Assembly: GCF_014190805.1 (NCBI RefSeq)
Contig: NZ_JACHVQ010000003.1
Location: forward strand, 310,001 to 374,000
Direction of reading: 5' to 3'
Length of the DNA: 64,000 nt
Source: Flexivirga oryzae
GTDB taxonomy: Bacteria; Actinomycetota; Actinomycetes; Actinomycetales; Dermatophilaceae
Below, in pieces: positions 26,101-34,036 of the stretch. The position numbers were made by a program, and so were the translations under genes. Below the pieces are notes generated by a model that did not search any database, had not been told where the DNA came from, and was given only the letters and a program-made list of their open reading frames with translations. The first letter of the stretch is position 1, and each line of letters starts with the position of its first letter.

Positions 26101-26554
26101 CAAGCTCGTCACGCGACAGTGGCGCCAGCTTGGCTGCGAGTGACGGGTCGAACTGTTTGCCGGTCGGGACACCCTGCGGGTCGGTCGAATAGCTGTATGC
26201 CGCAAACACGACGACATGGAACAGCTCCCGCAGCACCTGCAGCGCGACTGCGGGCGCGATCGGCTTGCCCTCGTGCGCCGCGGTGTTGCCGACCTTGCGA
26301 ATCAGGTTGAGCTTCTGCGTGATCCGGACCCCGACCTTCGCCTTGAAGCCCGAGTCGTTGATCCGCGCGGCGAGGTCGTCGCGGTAAGGGACAGGGAGGC
26401 CGAGCACGTCATACAAGTGCCCGACAAGCTGCTCGACGGCCCGGCGGCTGTAGAAGCACGCGGCGGCATGGTCGCTCGACAGGTAGGACTCCGCCCGCAC
26501 GCAGTCGGCGTGCACGGTCGGCAGGCTGGTCTTGATGAAATCGAAATTGCTCAT
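23186..26554 (-). CDS. hsdR: Type I restriction endonuclease subunit R
   Basis: About 1122 aa from ATG 26554 (GGAAGGGGG upstream); the frame extends to 26839 without support. The N-terminal DUF4145-type helical domain (ACFYSRRAVEQLVGHLYDVL) is followed by a coiled-coil linker. The HSDR_N nuclease has the PD-(D/E)xK residues in DGFVDYVLWG and LAVVEAKR. The SF2 translocase has Walker A ATGAGKTRT, DEAH in IIIDEAHRS, GLTATP and motif VI QMIGRGTRLCP. The C-terminus binds the methylase complex. It is the last gene of the hsdM-hsdS-mrr-yhcG-like-hsdR cluster. A 294-bp gap separates it from the preceding nuclease gene, so it may have its own promoter. Confidence 0.95.
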   Translation of the reverse strand: MSNFDFIKTSLPTVHADCVRAESYLSSDHAAACFYSRRAVEQLVGHLYDVLGLPVPYRDDLAARINDSGFKAKVGVRITQKLNLIRKVGNTAAHEGKPIAPAVALQVLRELFHVVVFAAYSYSTDPQGVPTGKQFDPSLAAKLAPLSRDELVKLAAKFKAQDEAHAKALAERDDLAAAKDAEIAELKQQIAAAQATNTAPDDHDYSEAETRRLIIDVLLAEAGWPLDQERDREYPVTGMPNGGGDGFVDYVLWGADGLPLAVVEAKRTTKSPQVGQQQATLYADCLEAEFGRRPVIFYSNGYQHWIWDDAAFPGSGYPPREIQGFYTRDELELMIQRRQTRLPLAGAPVDASIVERYYQTRAIKAIDAAFDKREREALLVMATGAGKTRTVIALVDQLMKAGWVKRVLFLADRTALVKQAVNAFKTHLPSVTTVNLVTERNADGRVYASTYPTILNLINEIDDGSRRFGPGYFDLIIIDEAHRSVYQKYGAIFDWFDAYLVGLTATPKDEVDHNTYRLFHLEDGVPTDAYGLDEAVADGFLVPPFGVSVGTKFLRQGIRYDDLTDAEKDEWDALDWGEDGPPAAVDPEELNRFLFNEDTVDRVISTLMTEGYKVAGGDRLGKTIIFAKSQAHAEFIAERFNVAYPEYGGQFARVITHQITYAQSLIDDFSQADKAPHIAISVDMLDTGIDVPEVVNLVFFKLVRSKSKFWQMIGRGTRLCPGIFGPGEDKKDFFVFDFCGNLDYFSQDLPGSEGSLQKSLTQRLFESRLGLVVALDHASASSDLRRTTADWLQEFVAGMNLDNVLVRAQRQQVEKWSSRARWDAVSNDDAAEILSHLAGLPSTVRDPDEEAKRFDLLVLRRQLAQLEGDAVAAERIRETVQAIAAALLPKKTIPSVAAQLELLDEVAGDEWWVDVTLPMLEVMRLRLRGLVRFVEKTRQNPVYTDFEDTLDDASIVELPQATGGMNWERFRAKAQAYLKAHEDHVALQRLRRNKQLTAEDLDSLAKMLVEAGGDQPVDLEWVTERAGELGPFIRSLVGLDRSAANEAFAAFLDDTRFSVDQIRFVSLIVDELTANGIMEPARLYESPYTDHGTVDFIFPSDYEGIVEILRDVNAHASPGGAA

Positions 26555-26848
26555 GATCCGGCCCCCTTCCGATGCTGACGTCCTCGAACCTACCGGGTCG
26601 AGCGAGAGGAAGCCGCAGCGTTGCACGAAGTTGACGAAGGTCGAGCTCAGCAGACTGGGTCTGGTCGAGCGTCCGTTCCGCGCTTTGCCCGGCGCGTGAG
26701 CATGGCCGAAATACCGGGGCCAGGGGCTCCCCGCGGTGGACGACGACGGACGAGCAACGCGCCGCTCGTCAACGTGTCTACCTACGTCGAACTCATCGGT
26801 GCGCACATCGCGGCGACCATTGTTGGTCGGTGGTGTCAACCCTGGAGA
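26555..26848. other. Noncoding gap inside the restriction cluster
   Basis: 294 bp between the DUF1016 nuclease stop and the hsdR start. No gene is supported in any frame. Presumably carries an hsdR promoter or is the scar of an insertion. Confidence 0.4.
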
Positions 26849-27919
26849 TCATTCGCCGTCTGTCGACCCGGGCAGCCGACGTCGCGCAAGCCGCTCCCGT
26901 GCGTTGCGGAGCATGACCCGCAGTCGGGCCTCGAGCTCCTGCTTCGGCGGCAGGTCGGTCCAGTATTCGGCGACAACGATGCCGTCCTTGTGCATCTCCA
27001 GGAGTTCGACCTGCTCACGGCTGGCTTCGGTGCACAGGATCAGCCCGACGGGTGCCTCCTCGCCCTTCTGACGCTCGTAGCGATCCAGCCACTTCAGGTA
27101 GAGCCTCATCTGGCCCTCGTGGCGTACGTCGAACTTGCCCAACTTCAGCTCAACTGCCACGAGCCGCTGTAGTCGCCGATGGTAGAGCAGCAGGTCAAGA
27201 TGGAAGTCATCGCCGTCGATGACCATGCGCTTCTGACGCTCGACGAAGGTGAAGCCAGACCCCACCTCGAGCAGGAACGCCTCCAAGTCCCGCAAGATCG
27301 CCGCTTCGAGGTCAGCTTCCAGGTAACCGTTGTGGAGCCCGAGGAAGTCGAGGAGGTACGGGTCGCTGAACGTGTCGGCCGGAACCATCGACCCCGGCCC
27401 AACCTGCGAGTCGGCGATCTCGCGCCGCTCGTATGCCTTGCGGCCAATCGCGCGTTGGAGCTCCCTCACTGTGAGCCGGTCAGCGGCGGCGTGGTCAGCA
27501 TAGAAGTTGCGAGCGGAGTCTGATCTGAGTGGTAGGAGGACTACGAAGTGTGACCAGCTCAATCGTTTCGACAGCGTCGCAACAATCGCCGGATCGGGGA
27601 ACTGGCGCGAGAACTTGCGCATCCGGCTCAAGTTGGGCAACGCGAAACCTCGGCCGAAGCGTTCGGTCAATTCTTTCGACAGTGTCGAAAGAATCTCGGA
27701 TCCGTAATCTGCTCTCTCGCCGCCCAGGATCTCCGACTCGATCATCGTGCCGACCTGCCAGTACGTCATTGTGAGCGTCGCGTTGGCGTATGACGCGATC
27801 GACTCCCGCGCTTCGTCGATCAGGGCGGAGACACGCTCGACCAGATCGAGCGCCATGGCCGGTTCGGCTCGGTTCGTGCGGCTCAGACCCCGCCGTTGAC
27901 TAGATTTCCCCTCACCCAT
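26849..27919 (-). CDS. YhcG-like PDDEXK nuclease (DUF1016)
   Basis: 356 aa. The N-terminal helical domain of DUF1016 includes VSALIDEARESIASYANATL followed by MTYWQVGTMI, then YGSEILSTLSKELTERFGRG. The C-terminal nuclease fold spans about 230-310 with the PD-(D/E)xK pattern DDFHLDLLLYHR and LVAVELKLGKF. DUF1016/YhcG genes are frequent passengers inside type I restriction loci, and the partner role is not established. It sits between mrr (52 bp upstream) and hsdR. The start could instead be the internal ATG at MALDLVERVS, which aligns better with family N-termini. Confidence 0.88.
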   Translation of the reverse strand: MGEGKSSQRRGLSRTNRAEPAMALDLVERVSALIDEARESIASYANATLTMTYWQVGTMIESEILGGERADYGSEILSTLSKELTERFGRGFALPNLSRMRKFSRQFPDPAIVATLSKRLSWSHFVVLLPLRSDSARNFYADHAAADRLTVRELQRAIGRKAYERREIADSQVGPGSMVPADTFSDPYLLDFLGLHNGYLEADLEAAILRDLEAFLLEVGSGFTFVERQKRMVIDGDDFHLDLLLYHRRLQRLVAVELKLGKFDVRHEGQMRLYLKWLDRYERQKGEEAPVGLILCTEASREQVELLEMHKDGIVVAEYWTDLPPKQELEARLRVMLRNARERLARRRLPGSTDGE

Positions 27920-27971
27920 GTTGCAAGGTTGCCACCCTGCACCGACATTCCTCCGCGCCGTCGGCGCACCG

Positions 27972-28889
27972 TCACTCGAAGAAGTCCTCGTCGATCTCCA
28001 CGAGCTGGATCGTCTGCTTCACCTGGACGCCGACGCCGTAGCGGATCATCAGCCGGGTGAGGCGGTCGCCGTCGATCAGTACGATGCGGGTCGGCACCTG
28101 CTCGGCGAACGCGGTCGCCTCGCGGCTGAAGCGGCTCGTCGTGATGAAGACGCCTTGGTGAGCTTGGTTGCCGGCCAGTGCACCCGCGAACCCTTGTATG
28201 GCGGGTCGCCCCACCTGGTTGTCGGGCGCGTACCTCTTGGCCTGCACGTAGATGCGGCTCAACCCAAGCGCGTCCTGGTCGATGATGCCGTCGATGCCGC
28301 CATCACCCGAAAGTTGTGTGCGCGTTGCGGATCCGTCGGCGCCGCCGTAGCCCATGGCCATCAGCAGGTCGAGGACGGCTTGCTCGAAGAAGACGGGCTC
28401 CTGGGCCAGGATGCGGGTGAGAAGTTGGTCCGCAACGTCGGCGTGGATGCGCGCGACGCCCGAGGCGATCTGCTCCTCCGGATCGAGGGCCGTGTCGACC
28501 ACGCCCTCGGTCGAGGCGGTGGTCTCCGTGGCGGTTGGGAATGCTTTGAAGGTGTTGGGAGCGTTCGCGATGCCGGACAGCGCACGAAGATCTCGCTCCG
28601 TGATGCCATCCGGGTGCTCTGCCAGCAACTTCCGACCGACGTCGGTGATCTGATGACGACCACGCGACGGACGCTCCGTCGCCCCGGCTCGGGCAAGGTA
28701 GGACAGCGCCCAGTTGCCCCTGTTGACCCAATGTTCCTGGCCCGAGGGTATGACGATGCGTCGCTCCTCATCGGTCAGGCCGAGTATGTCGCCAGCAGCG
28801 ACGACGATTTCGCGTGTGCGGTGAATTTCGCCGTCGGATAGGTACTGCAGCGATGGCAGCATGTACTGCTCCCAGGTGGGTACCGGCAT
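27972..28889 (-). CDS. mrr: Mrr-type restriction endonuclease
   Basis: 305 aa from ATG 28889. The N-terminal winged helix (about 1-90) includes PSLQYLSDGEIHRTREIVVA. The C-terminal Mrr_cat domain includes FFEQAVLDLLMAMGYGG, then GDGGIDGIIDQDALGLSRIY and VQAKRY, giving the D...QxK catalytic arrangement of Mrr. Mrr enzymes cleave methylated DNA. In E. coli, Mrr is triggered by foreign methylation or pressure stress. The ATG overlaps the hsdS TGA by one nucleotide (TGATG), so it is coupled to hsdS. A methylation-dependent nuclease cotranslated with a methylase is notable, since it must tolerate the HsdM mark. Confidence 0.92.
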   Translation of the reverse strand: MPVPTWEQYMLPSLQYLSDGEIHRTREIVVAAGDILGLTDEERRIVIPSGQEHWVNRGNWALSYLARAGATERPSRGRHQITDVGRKLLAEHPDGITERDLRALSGIANAPNTFKAFPTATETTASTEGVVDTALDPEEQIASGVARIHADVADQLLTRILAQEPVFFEQAVLDLLMAMGYGGADGSATRTQLSGDGGIDGIIDQDALGLSRIYVQAKRYAPDNQVGRPAIQGFAGALAGNQAHQGVFITTSRFSREATAFAEQVPTRIVLIDGDRLTRLMIRYGVGVQVKQTIQLVEIDEDFFE

Positions 28890-30037
28890 CACAGCTCTCC
28901 TCGGAAGGCGCGGGACTGGAGGGAGGCGAAGAGTTCGTCGTCCCTCTGGGAGGCGTGAGCGACGAGTGCTGCAGCTGCTTGCACCTCACGAAGCCGATCC
29001 CCGAACCGTGCTTGTAAGTCTCGCGGTGGAACGGGGACACTGGTCGCCGCCAGCTGCCCAACATTTAGCGTCGGTTGAGCGACGGTGCGTAGTTCGGAGA
29101 CGAAGTAGCGCTGTGGCGTGGCTGTGCGTAGGTAGCACGCAATGTATGTCCGTAGCGTCGAGTCGCTGATCGGCACCCGGGTTATCGCCCGTGCGATATT
29201 GCTGCCGACGTCATCCGGTCCCGCGAGCCCGATCACTCCGATGCTGCCTACGCTGCTGACGAGGATCTCGTTGCCGCGGAGTCGAGAGCGCGCGTATGAG
29301 TTCTCTATGCCGGGTGCGATCCGCTTCAGATTGGCCCTGTTAACCGTTCCTGCGGCAAGGTCGGAAACTCGTATTAGGGGTACGCCACCCGGCGTATCGT
29401 CACCGGGTTGGACGACGCCGTAGTTTATTCGGTCGCCATCGGCAACGAGTGAGTCCAGGCGCTGTGTTGGCCATTCGCTGGCATGCCCGAACGTGTTGTG
29501 GAAGATCGACTGGGTCAGGGAGTCGAGGTGGGCGAGGACTTGGCGGCGCTTGGTGCGGAGGGCGTCGGTGCGATCGAGGATCGCGGCGATGCGGCGCTGC
29601 TCTGGCAAGCTTGGAAGAGAAATCTGAACTGCCGCGAGCGATTTCTTGTTGAGGGTTGCACCCATCGCCGCTCGGTTGGAGCCGCCAGCCAGGTCCATGG
29701 CTTGAAGTGATCGCATGAGATATCTCGCGTCCAAGACGCGGTCGTTCTTGATGGGGAGGGCCGCGATCGCTTCGTTTGTATAGAGCGGCACTTCGGCAAT
29801 CCCGACCTTGCCGATGCTGAGCTTGAACGAGAGGAGCACGGTGCCGGGCGGGACAACCTTGCCGAGCCGTGCGCCGGCGTCAGTGATCTGCTCCTTTGTC
29901 TTTGAGATCGCCAGACCCTGATTCATGTCCGCAATAGACAGCCACCGGTGGCCAGTGCCCCAGAACAATGGATTGGCTCGGGCCGGTGTCCTTCCCACAT
30001 TGATCTGGCAGAGCTCCGCGAGTGCTGCGGTCCTCAC
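28889..30037 (-). CDS. hsdS: Type I restriction-modification specificity subunit S
   Basis: 382 aa with two target-recognition domains, about residues 1-140 and 190-340. Each is followed by a helical conserved region: LPEQRRIAAILDRTDALRTK after the first and RFGDRLREVQAAAALVAHAS after the second. Sequences such as GRTPARANPLFWGTGHRWLS and LIRVSDLAAGTVNRANL are typical TRD entry regions. It determines the bipartite recognition sequence, which cannot be read from the protein. The ATG overlaps the hsdM stop by 4 nt, and its stop overlaps mrr by 1 nt. Confidence 0.95.
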   Translation of the reverse strand: MRTAALAELCQINVGRTPARANPLFWGTGHRWLSIADMNQGLAISKTKEQITDAGARLGKVVPPGTVLLSFKLSIGKVGIAEVPLYTNEAIAALPIKNDRVLDARYLMRSLQAMDLAGGSNRAAMGATLNKKSLAAVQISLPSLPEQRRIAAILDRTDALRTKRRQVLAHLDSLTQSIFHNTFGHASEWPTQRLDSLVADGDRINYGVVQPGDDTPGGVPLIRVSDLAAGTVNRANLKRIAPGIENSYARSRLRGNEILVSSVGSIGVIGLAGPDDVGSNIARAITRVPISDSTLRTYIACYLRTATPQRYFVSELRTVAQPTLNVGQLAATSVPVPPRDLQARFGDRLREVQAAAALVAHASQRDDELFASLQSRAFRGEL

Positions 30038-31503
30038 GACAGCATCGCCCGCAGCTCCGCCAGGCCCTTGGCGATCTCCTCGTCGAGTTGCTCGATGTCG
30101 GCGATGATGTCGAGCGGGGCGCGGTGCTCGACCTCGTCATACTCGATCTCTTTGTAACGGTTGATCGACAGGTCGTAGCCCTGGGCGACGATGTCGGCCT
30201 TGGGGACGAGGAAGGACTGATCGGCGCGGGTGCGGTCGTGCTCGGCAGGACGATTCTGCCAGCGAGTCAGTACGTCGAGGAGGTCGTTGGCTTCGATCGG
30301 ATTCCGTTTGTCATCAAGGGAATACCCGTCAGCACGGACGTCGTAGAACCAGACGTCATCGGTTCCGCCGGAGTTGGTCTTGGTGAAGAAGAGGATGGCG
30401 GTGGAGACTCCGGCATACGGCTTGAAGACCCCGGAGGGCAGCTTCACGACAGCATCGAGCTTCTGGTCCTCGACCAGAGTCCGCCGCAGCTCCTTGTGTG
30501 CCTTCGACGACCCGAAGAGCACTCCGTCCGGCACGATGACCGCTGCGCGGCCGCCGGGCTTGAGCAGCTTGAGGAAGAGGGCGAGGAAGAGCAGCTCGGT
30601 CTTCTTCGTCTTGACCACCCGCTGCAGGTCCTTCGAAGTCGACTCGTAGTCCAGCGAGCCGGCGAACGGGGGATTGGCGAGGATCAGCGTGTACTTCTCG
30701 GTGTCCTCGCTGGCTCCCTCGGACAGAGAGTCGCGGTAGCGGATGTCGGGCGCCTCGATGCCGTGCAGCAACATGTTCATCGACCCGATGCGCAGCATGA
30801 CGTTGTCGAAGTCGTAGCCGTGGAACATGTTGTGGTGGAAGTGTTTCCGTTGCGTGGCGTCGGTGAGGGCTTCCGGGTGATGCTCGCGGATGTACTCGCT
30901 CGCCGCGACCAGGAACCCGGCCGTGCCGCACGCCGGGTCGCAGATCTCGTCGAGCGGCTGCGGCGCCGTCATGTCGACCATCAGCTGGATGATGTGCCGC
31001 GGCGTGCGGAACTGGCCGTTCTGCCCGGCGCTCGCGATCTTGGACAGCATGTATTCGTACAGATCGCCGTTGGTGTCCCGGCGCTCCATCGGGATCTCGT
31101 CCAGCAGGTCGACGACCTTGGAGAGCAGCGCCGGTGTCGGGATGGTGAAGCGAGCATCCTTCATGTGCTCGGAGTACGTCGACTGGTCGCCGCCGACCTG
31201 CTCGCCATACCTCTGCAGGAAGGGGAAGACCTCGTCGCGGACCGTCTTGAACATCACCTGGGGTTCGAGGTTCTTGAAGTTGCTCCACCGCAGACGCGAC
31301 TGGCCGGGCAGGAACTTCGGGTCCTCCACCGGGCCGCCCGTGATGCGCGCCTTCTTCTCCGCGATCGTCTGCAGCTCGTCGAGGCGGCGCAGGAAGACCA
31401 GGTAGGTGATCTGCTCGATGACCTCGAGCGGGTTGCTGATGCCGCCGGACCAGAACGCGTCCCAGATGCGGTCGACTTTGCTCTTCAGGTCCCCAGTGAT
31501 CAC
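30034..31503 (-). CDS. hsdM: Type I DNA methyltransferase subunit M (N6-adenine)
   Basis: 489 aa. HsdM_N helices (IWDAFWSGGISNPLEVIEQI) lead to the N6_Mtase domain with the SAM-binding motif DPACGTAGFLVA near residue 190 and catalytic NPPF (ANPPFAGSLDYES) near 275. It methylates adenine at sites chosen by HsdS, protecting host DNA and licensing HsdR. First gene of the operon, GTG start, with a TAAGGT -10 exactly 6 nt upstream, so probably leaderless. GC is core-like, unlike the genes at 19.8-23 kb. Confidence 0.96.
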   Translation of the reverse strand: MITGDLKSKVDRIWDAFWSGGISNPLEVIEQITYLVFLRRLDELQTIAEKKARITGGPVEDPKFLPGQSRLRWSNFKNLEPQVMFKTVRDEVFPFLQRYGEQVGGDQSTYSEHMKDARFTIPTPALLSKVVDLLDEIPMERRDTNGDLYEYMLSKIASAGQNGQFRTPRHIIQLMVDMTAPQPLDEICDPACGTAGFLVAASEYIREHHPEALTDATQRKHFHHNMFHGYDFDNVMLRIGSMNMLLHGIEAPDIRYRDSLSEGASEDTEKYTLILANPPFAGSLDYESTSKDLQRVVKTKKTELLFLALFLKLLKPGGRAAVIVPDGVLFGSSKAHKELRRTLVEDQKLDAVVKLPSGVFKPYAGVSTAILFFTKTNSGGTDDVWFYDVRADGYSLDDKRNPIEANDLLDVLTRWQNRPAEHDRTRADQSFLVPKADIVAQGYDLSINRYKEIEYDEVEHRAPLDIIADIEQLDEEIAKGLAELRAMLS

Positions 31504-31509
31504 ACGGGC

Positions 31510-31515
31510 ACCTTA
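31510..31515 (-). promoter_or_regulatory. Leaderless -10 (TAAGGT) of the hsdM operon
   Basis: On the minus strand TAAGGT is 6 nt from GTG 31503. The remaining spacer to 31783 contains no supportable gene. Confidence 0.5.
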
Positions 31516-31783
31516 GTATTCGCGGCTCGGACTGGTGCCGACATGGCAGATCCTCCTGCGCGTCGGCCTGTCCAACGCAGCCCAGCAGGCTCTCACAAAC
31601 ACCCCAGATGCCACGAACGCTTGAGGCGGGCCCGACGCGTTAAATAGGAAACCGCTCTTGTGGCGTAACGCCTTCCAGGGTGACCGACTCTCATCCTTGC
31701 TGTCGGCTCTTCGGTCCGACGTCGCCGGACCCGCACTGACCATGCTACTGCCGAATCCGTCGGCGTGATCCGGACTGCAGGGG

Positions 31784-31789
31784 TAGCGT
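31784..31789 (+). promoter_or_regulatory. Leaderless -10 (TAGCGT) of the gamma-carbonic anhydrase gene
   Basis: TAGCGT is 6 nt upstream of GTG 31796, with no ribosome-binding site in between. Confidence 0.5.
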
Positions 31790-31795
31790 CACAGG

Positions 31796-32320
31796 GTGAC
31801 TGTGATCGAACTACCCGGCCGGATCCCGTCGATCGACGAAGCGGCGTGGATCGCGCCGAGTGCAACCGTCATCGGCTCGGTGCGTCTGGGTCCTGAGGTG
31901 GGCATTTGGTATGGCGCGGTGCTGCGCGCTGACCTGGAGGTCATCGAGCTGGGTGCGCGGTCCAATATCCAGGACAACTGTGTCTTGCACGCGGACCCGG
32001 ACTTCCCGCTGCGGATCGGGGAGAACGTCTCGGTCGGGCACAATGCGACCCTGCACGGCTGCACGATTGGTGACGCGACGCTGGTCGGTATGGGTGCCAG
32101 GGTGCTGAATGGTGCTGTGATCGGCGCGCATTCGCTCATTGCGGCGGGGACTGTGGTGCCCGAGGGTGCGCAGATCCCCGAGGGTTCGCTGGTTGCCGGG
32201 GTGCCCGGGAAGGTCCGTCGTGAGCTGAGCGCGGAGCAGCGCGCCGGCTTCCTGGGCAATGCGTCCGCGTATGTCGACCTGATCGCGGTGCACTCCGCGG
32301 CGACGGTCGCCGAGCGGTAG
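31796..32320 (+). CDS. Gamma-carbonic anhydrase family protein
   Basis: 174 aa left-handed beta-helix protein built of hexapeptide turns (GSVRLGPEVGIWYGAVLR, IGENVSVGHNATLHGCTIGD). The trimeric zinc-site residues expected for gamma-CAs are present: His in CVLHADP, and His in VSVGHNATLHG, with Arg/Asp in LRADLEVIELG and Gln in NIQDN. The family includes active carbonic anhydrases (Cam), inactive relatives (PaaY, CaiE) and acyltransferase-like proteins, so CO2 hydration is likely but not certain. It is convergent with the following hypothetical gene. Confidence 0.92.
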   Translation: MTVIELPGRIPSIDEAAWIAPSATVIGSVRLGPEVGIWYGAVLRADLEVIELGARSNIQDNCVLHADPDFPLRIGENVSVGHNATLHGCTIGDATLVGMGARVLNGAVIGAHSLIAAGTVVPEGAQIPEGSLVAGVPGKVRRELSAEQRAGFLGNASAYVDLIAVHSAATVAER

Positions 32321-32401
32321 CGTCAATCGCGGAGTCATTCGTCGTCCGTCTGCCAGGGTAGCTGACGTCGTGCGGTTAGAGCGGGGAGTGGCATCGCCGA
32401 C

Positions 32402-32899
32402 TCAGTCAACCGAAGCAGCCACCAGGCGCGCGCCGAGACTGCCGCCGCCGGGGCCCGGAAGGACAGAATCCACCATGAGCCGCCCACCTGCAGCGGGGGC
32501 GTTGAGTCGGACGCTGTTGTCCGGGTACACCCGCAATGTCCACCCCTGGAGACGTACCTGCCGCACCTCGCCCGCATCAGAGGAGTCGTCAGCGGTGGGA
32601 ACAACCTTGACCGGGTTGGCTGCGCCCTTGACCCACCGCTGCGGGCTGGGTGAACCAACCAACCGCTTCTCGCGAGGCCCGGGTTGGCCGAGAACAAAGC
32701 TCACCCGGCCAGCATCATCGCGCGTGTGACCCTCGATGGGCCACGCCCCGACGACTTCGTTTTGACGCACTGCGGCGAGGACGTCACCGTGGTCTTGCAA
32801 CGACTTTTCGCTCACCACCCACGACCCCGCAGCGGCATCCTGAATCTGGCCGGGTGTCACAGCGCGTCGACCACTCTGCTTGATGTTCACCAGGATCAC
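32402..32899 (-). CDS. Hypothetical protein
   Basis: 165 aa, GTG start with GGAGG 5 nt upstream. The segment AGSWVVSEKSLQDHGDVLAA followed by VRQNEVVGAWPIEGHTRDDA resembles a small beta-barrel module (W-x-V ... V-L-A-V-x-x-G-x-V-x-G-x-W) attached to some actinobacterial nuclease or defence proteins, but I cannot name a family. The C-terminal third is a plausible beta domain (LQGWTLRVYPDNSVRLNAP). It is divergent from the toxin-antitoxin pair across an A/T-rich spacer, so it may belong to that island. Composition is close to genome average. Confidence 0.6.
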   Translation of the reverse strand: MILVNIKQSGRRAVTPGQIQDAAAGSWVVSEKSLQDHGDVLAAVRQNEVVGAWPIEGHTRDDAGRVSFVLGQPGPREKRLVGSPSPQRWVKGAANPVKVVPTADDSSDAGEVRQVRLQGWTLRVYPDNSVRLNAPAAGGRLMVDSVLPGPGGGSLGARLVAASVD

Positions 32900-33010
32900 G
32901 ACAGCCTCCGTCTACATGCCACCTAGTAGAGATAACTAGAACTATAGACACTATTTCTAAAACTCTCAAAACGCTGGAACTAAGTGAACCATCTCAACTC
33001 AAGCGGACGT

Positions 33011-33025
33011 TTCACGTATAGTGAA
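33011..33025 (+). promoter_or_regulatory. Putative AbiEi operator overlapping a -10 box
   Basis: Inverted repeat TTCAC-GTATA-GTGAA enclosing TATAGT (33017-33022), 9 nt before ATG 33032. AbiEi-type antitoxins autorepress by binding inverted repeats at their promoters, so this is a reasonable candidate. The spacer 32920-33000 is strikingly A/T-rich. Confidence 0.5.
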
Positions 33026-33031
33026 TCTGCG

Positions 33032-34036
33032 ATGGCTACTGAAACAGGATGGAGAGACGATCGGCTCCGGTCGGCGCTCGCGCAGCGGTTGCGCGAGTTG
33101 GACACCGAGCCACTGGTGACGTCCGATGAGCTTTGGGTGCGCACCCCAGTGGGTGGCGAACTCCGGGTAGTGGCGTTCGATTCCCCGGCCGCGGCCGAGC
33201 GTGCGATGCGCCCCACTTCGCCATACTCGACTCGTTCTGCCGATGATGTGCCGGAAACCGTCGTGGGGTTGCCCTATGTGGGCCGAGCGACCGGGCAACG
33301 GTTGCGGGAACAGAGAGTGCAGTACTTGGACGCCGGTGGGAACGCCTGGATCACCCAACCAGGTTTCTACGTGCGGGTCGAAGGACGCCCGAACCAGGCC
33401 CGCGCCTGGGCTACATCTCAAGCCTCGTTCCGACCTTCCGGCATGAAGGTGATCTTCGCCTTGCTCGTGAACCCCGCCCTGGTCGCGCACACGATCGCCG
33501 ACATCGCGGACGCTGCGACTGTCTCCACCGGCGCCGTCTCAGAGACACTCGCGGCGCTGCGGAGAAACAACCATGTGATCAGCGAACCCGGAGGCCGGTA
33601 CATTCGCGACCCGCGGGACCTGACACAGCGGTGGCTAGCCGCTTATCCAACCGCTCTGCTGCCACACCTCAAGCAGCGTCCCTTCGGTGGTCCTGATCCG
33701 CAGTGGTGGCTGAAGAACGGGCCGCCCGCGGGGTCCTATCTCGGTGGTGAAGTAGCACTGGAGGCGTTGGGTCTTGGCCTGCACTCGATCGAGACCCTGA
33801 TCTACGCCGACAGCGTCAAAGAGATTGTCCGAGAGGCGCATCTCAATCTCCGCGAGAGTGCCAACACTATTGTGCGAGAACTCTTCTGGAACCCAGCCAC
33901 CGCTGTCCCCGACGCGCCTCTGGTACCGCCTCTGCTGATCTACGCTGACGCCGTCGCCAGTGGTGACCCGCGCCAGGAAGAAGCCGCCCGCCTCTTGTGG
34001 GACACCCATGACGAGCTACGACCTGTCCAGCACTGA
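33032..34036 (+). CDS. Type IV toxin-antitoxin antitoxin/repressor, AbiEi family
   Basis: 334 aa. The pattern VQYLDAGGNAWITQPGFYVR followed by a winged helix (NPALVAHTIADIADAATVST and GAVSETLAALRRNNHVI) is characteristic of actinobacterial AbiEi_2-type antitoxins. The protein should bind its own promoter and counteract the adjacent nucleotidyltransferase without direct contact, as in AbiE systems. Start ATG 33032 is set by the promoter -10. It overlaps the toxin start by 29 nt, a typical TA arrangement. A/T-rich upstream DNA points to acquisition. Confidence 0.82.
   Translation: MATETGWRDDRLRSALAQRLRELDTEPLVTSDELWVRTPVGGELRVVAFDSPAAAERAMRPTSPYSTRSADDVPETVVGLPYVGRATGQRLREQRVQYLDAGGNAWITQPGFYVRVEGRPNQARAWATSQASFRPSGMKVIFALLVNPALVAHTIADIADAATVSTGAVSETLAALRRNNHVISEPGGRYIRDPRDLTQRWLAAYPTALLPHLKQRPFGGPDPQWWLKNGPPAGSYLGGEVALEALGLGLHSIETLIYADSVKEIVREAHLNLRESANTIVRELFWNPATAVPDAPLVPPLLIYADAVASGDPRQEEAARLLWDTHDELRPVQH

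Noticed and set aside
26621..27172. 183-codon plus-strand frame over the hsdR/DUF1016 junction
   Set aside because: Antisense to the DUF1016 nuclease for most of its length and without recognisable protein features.
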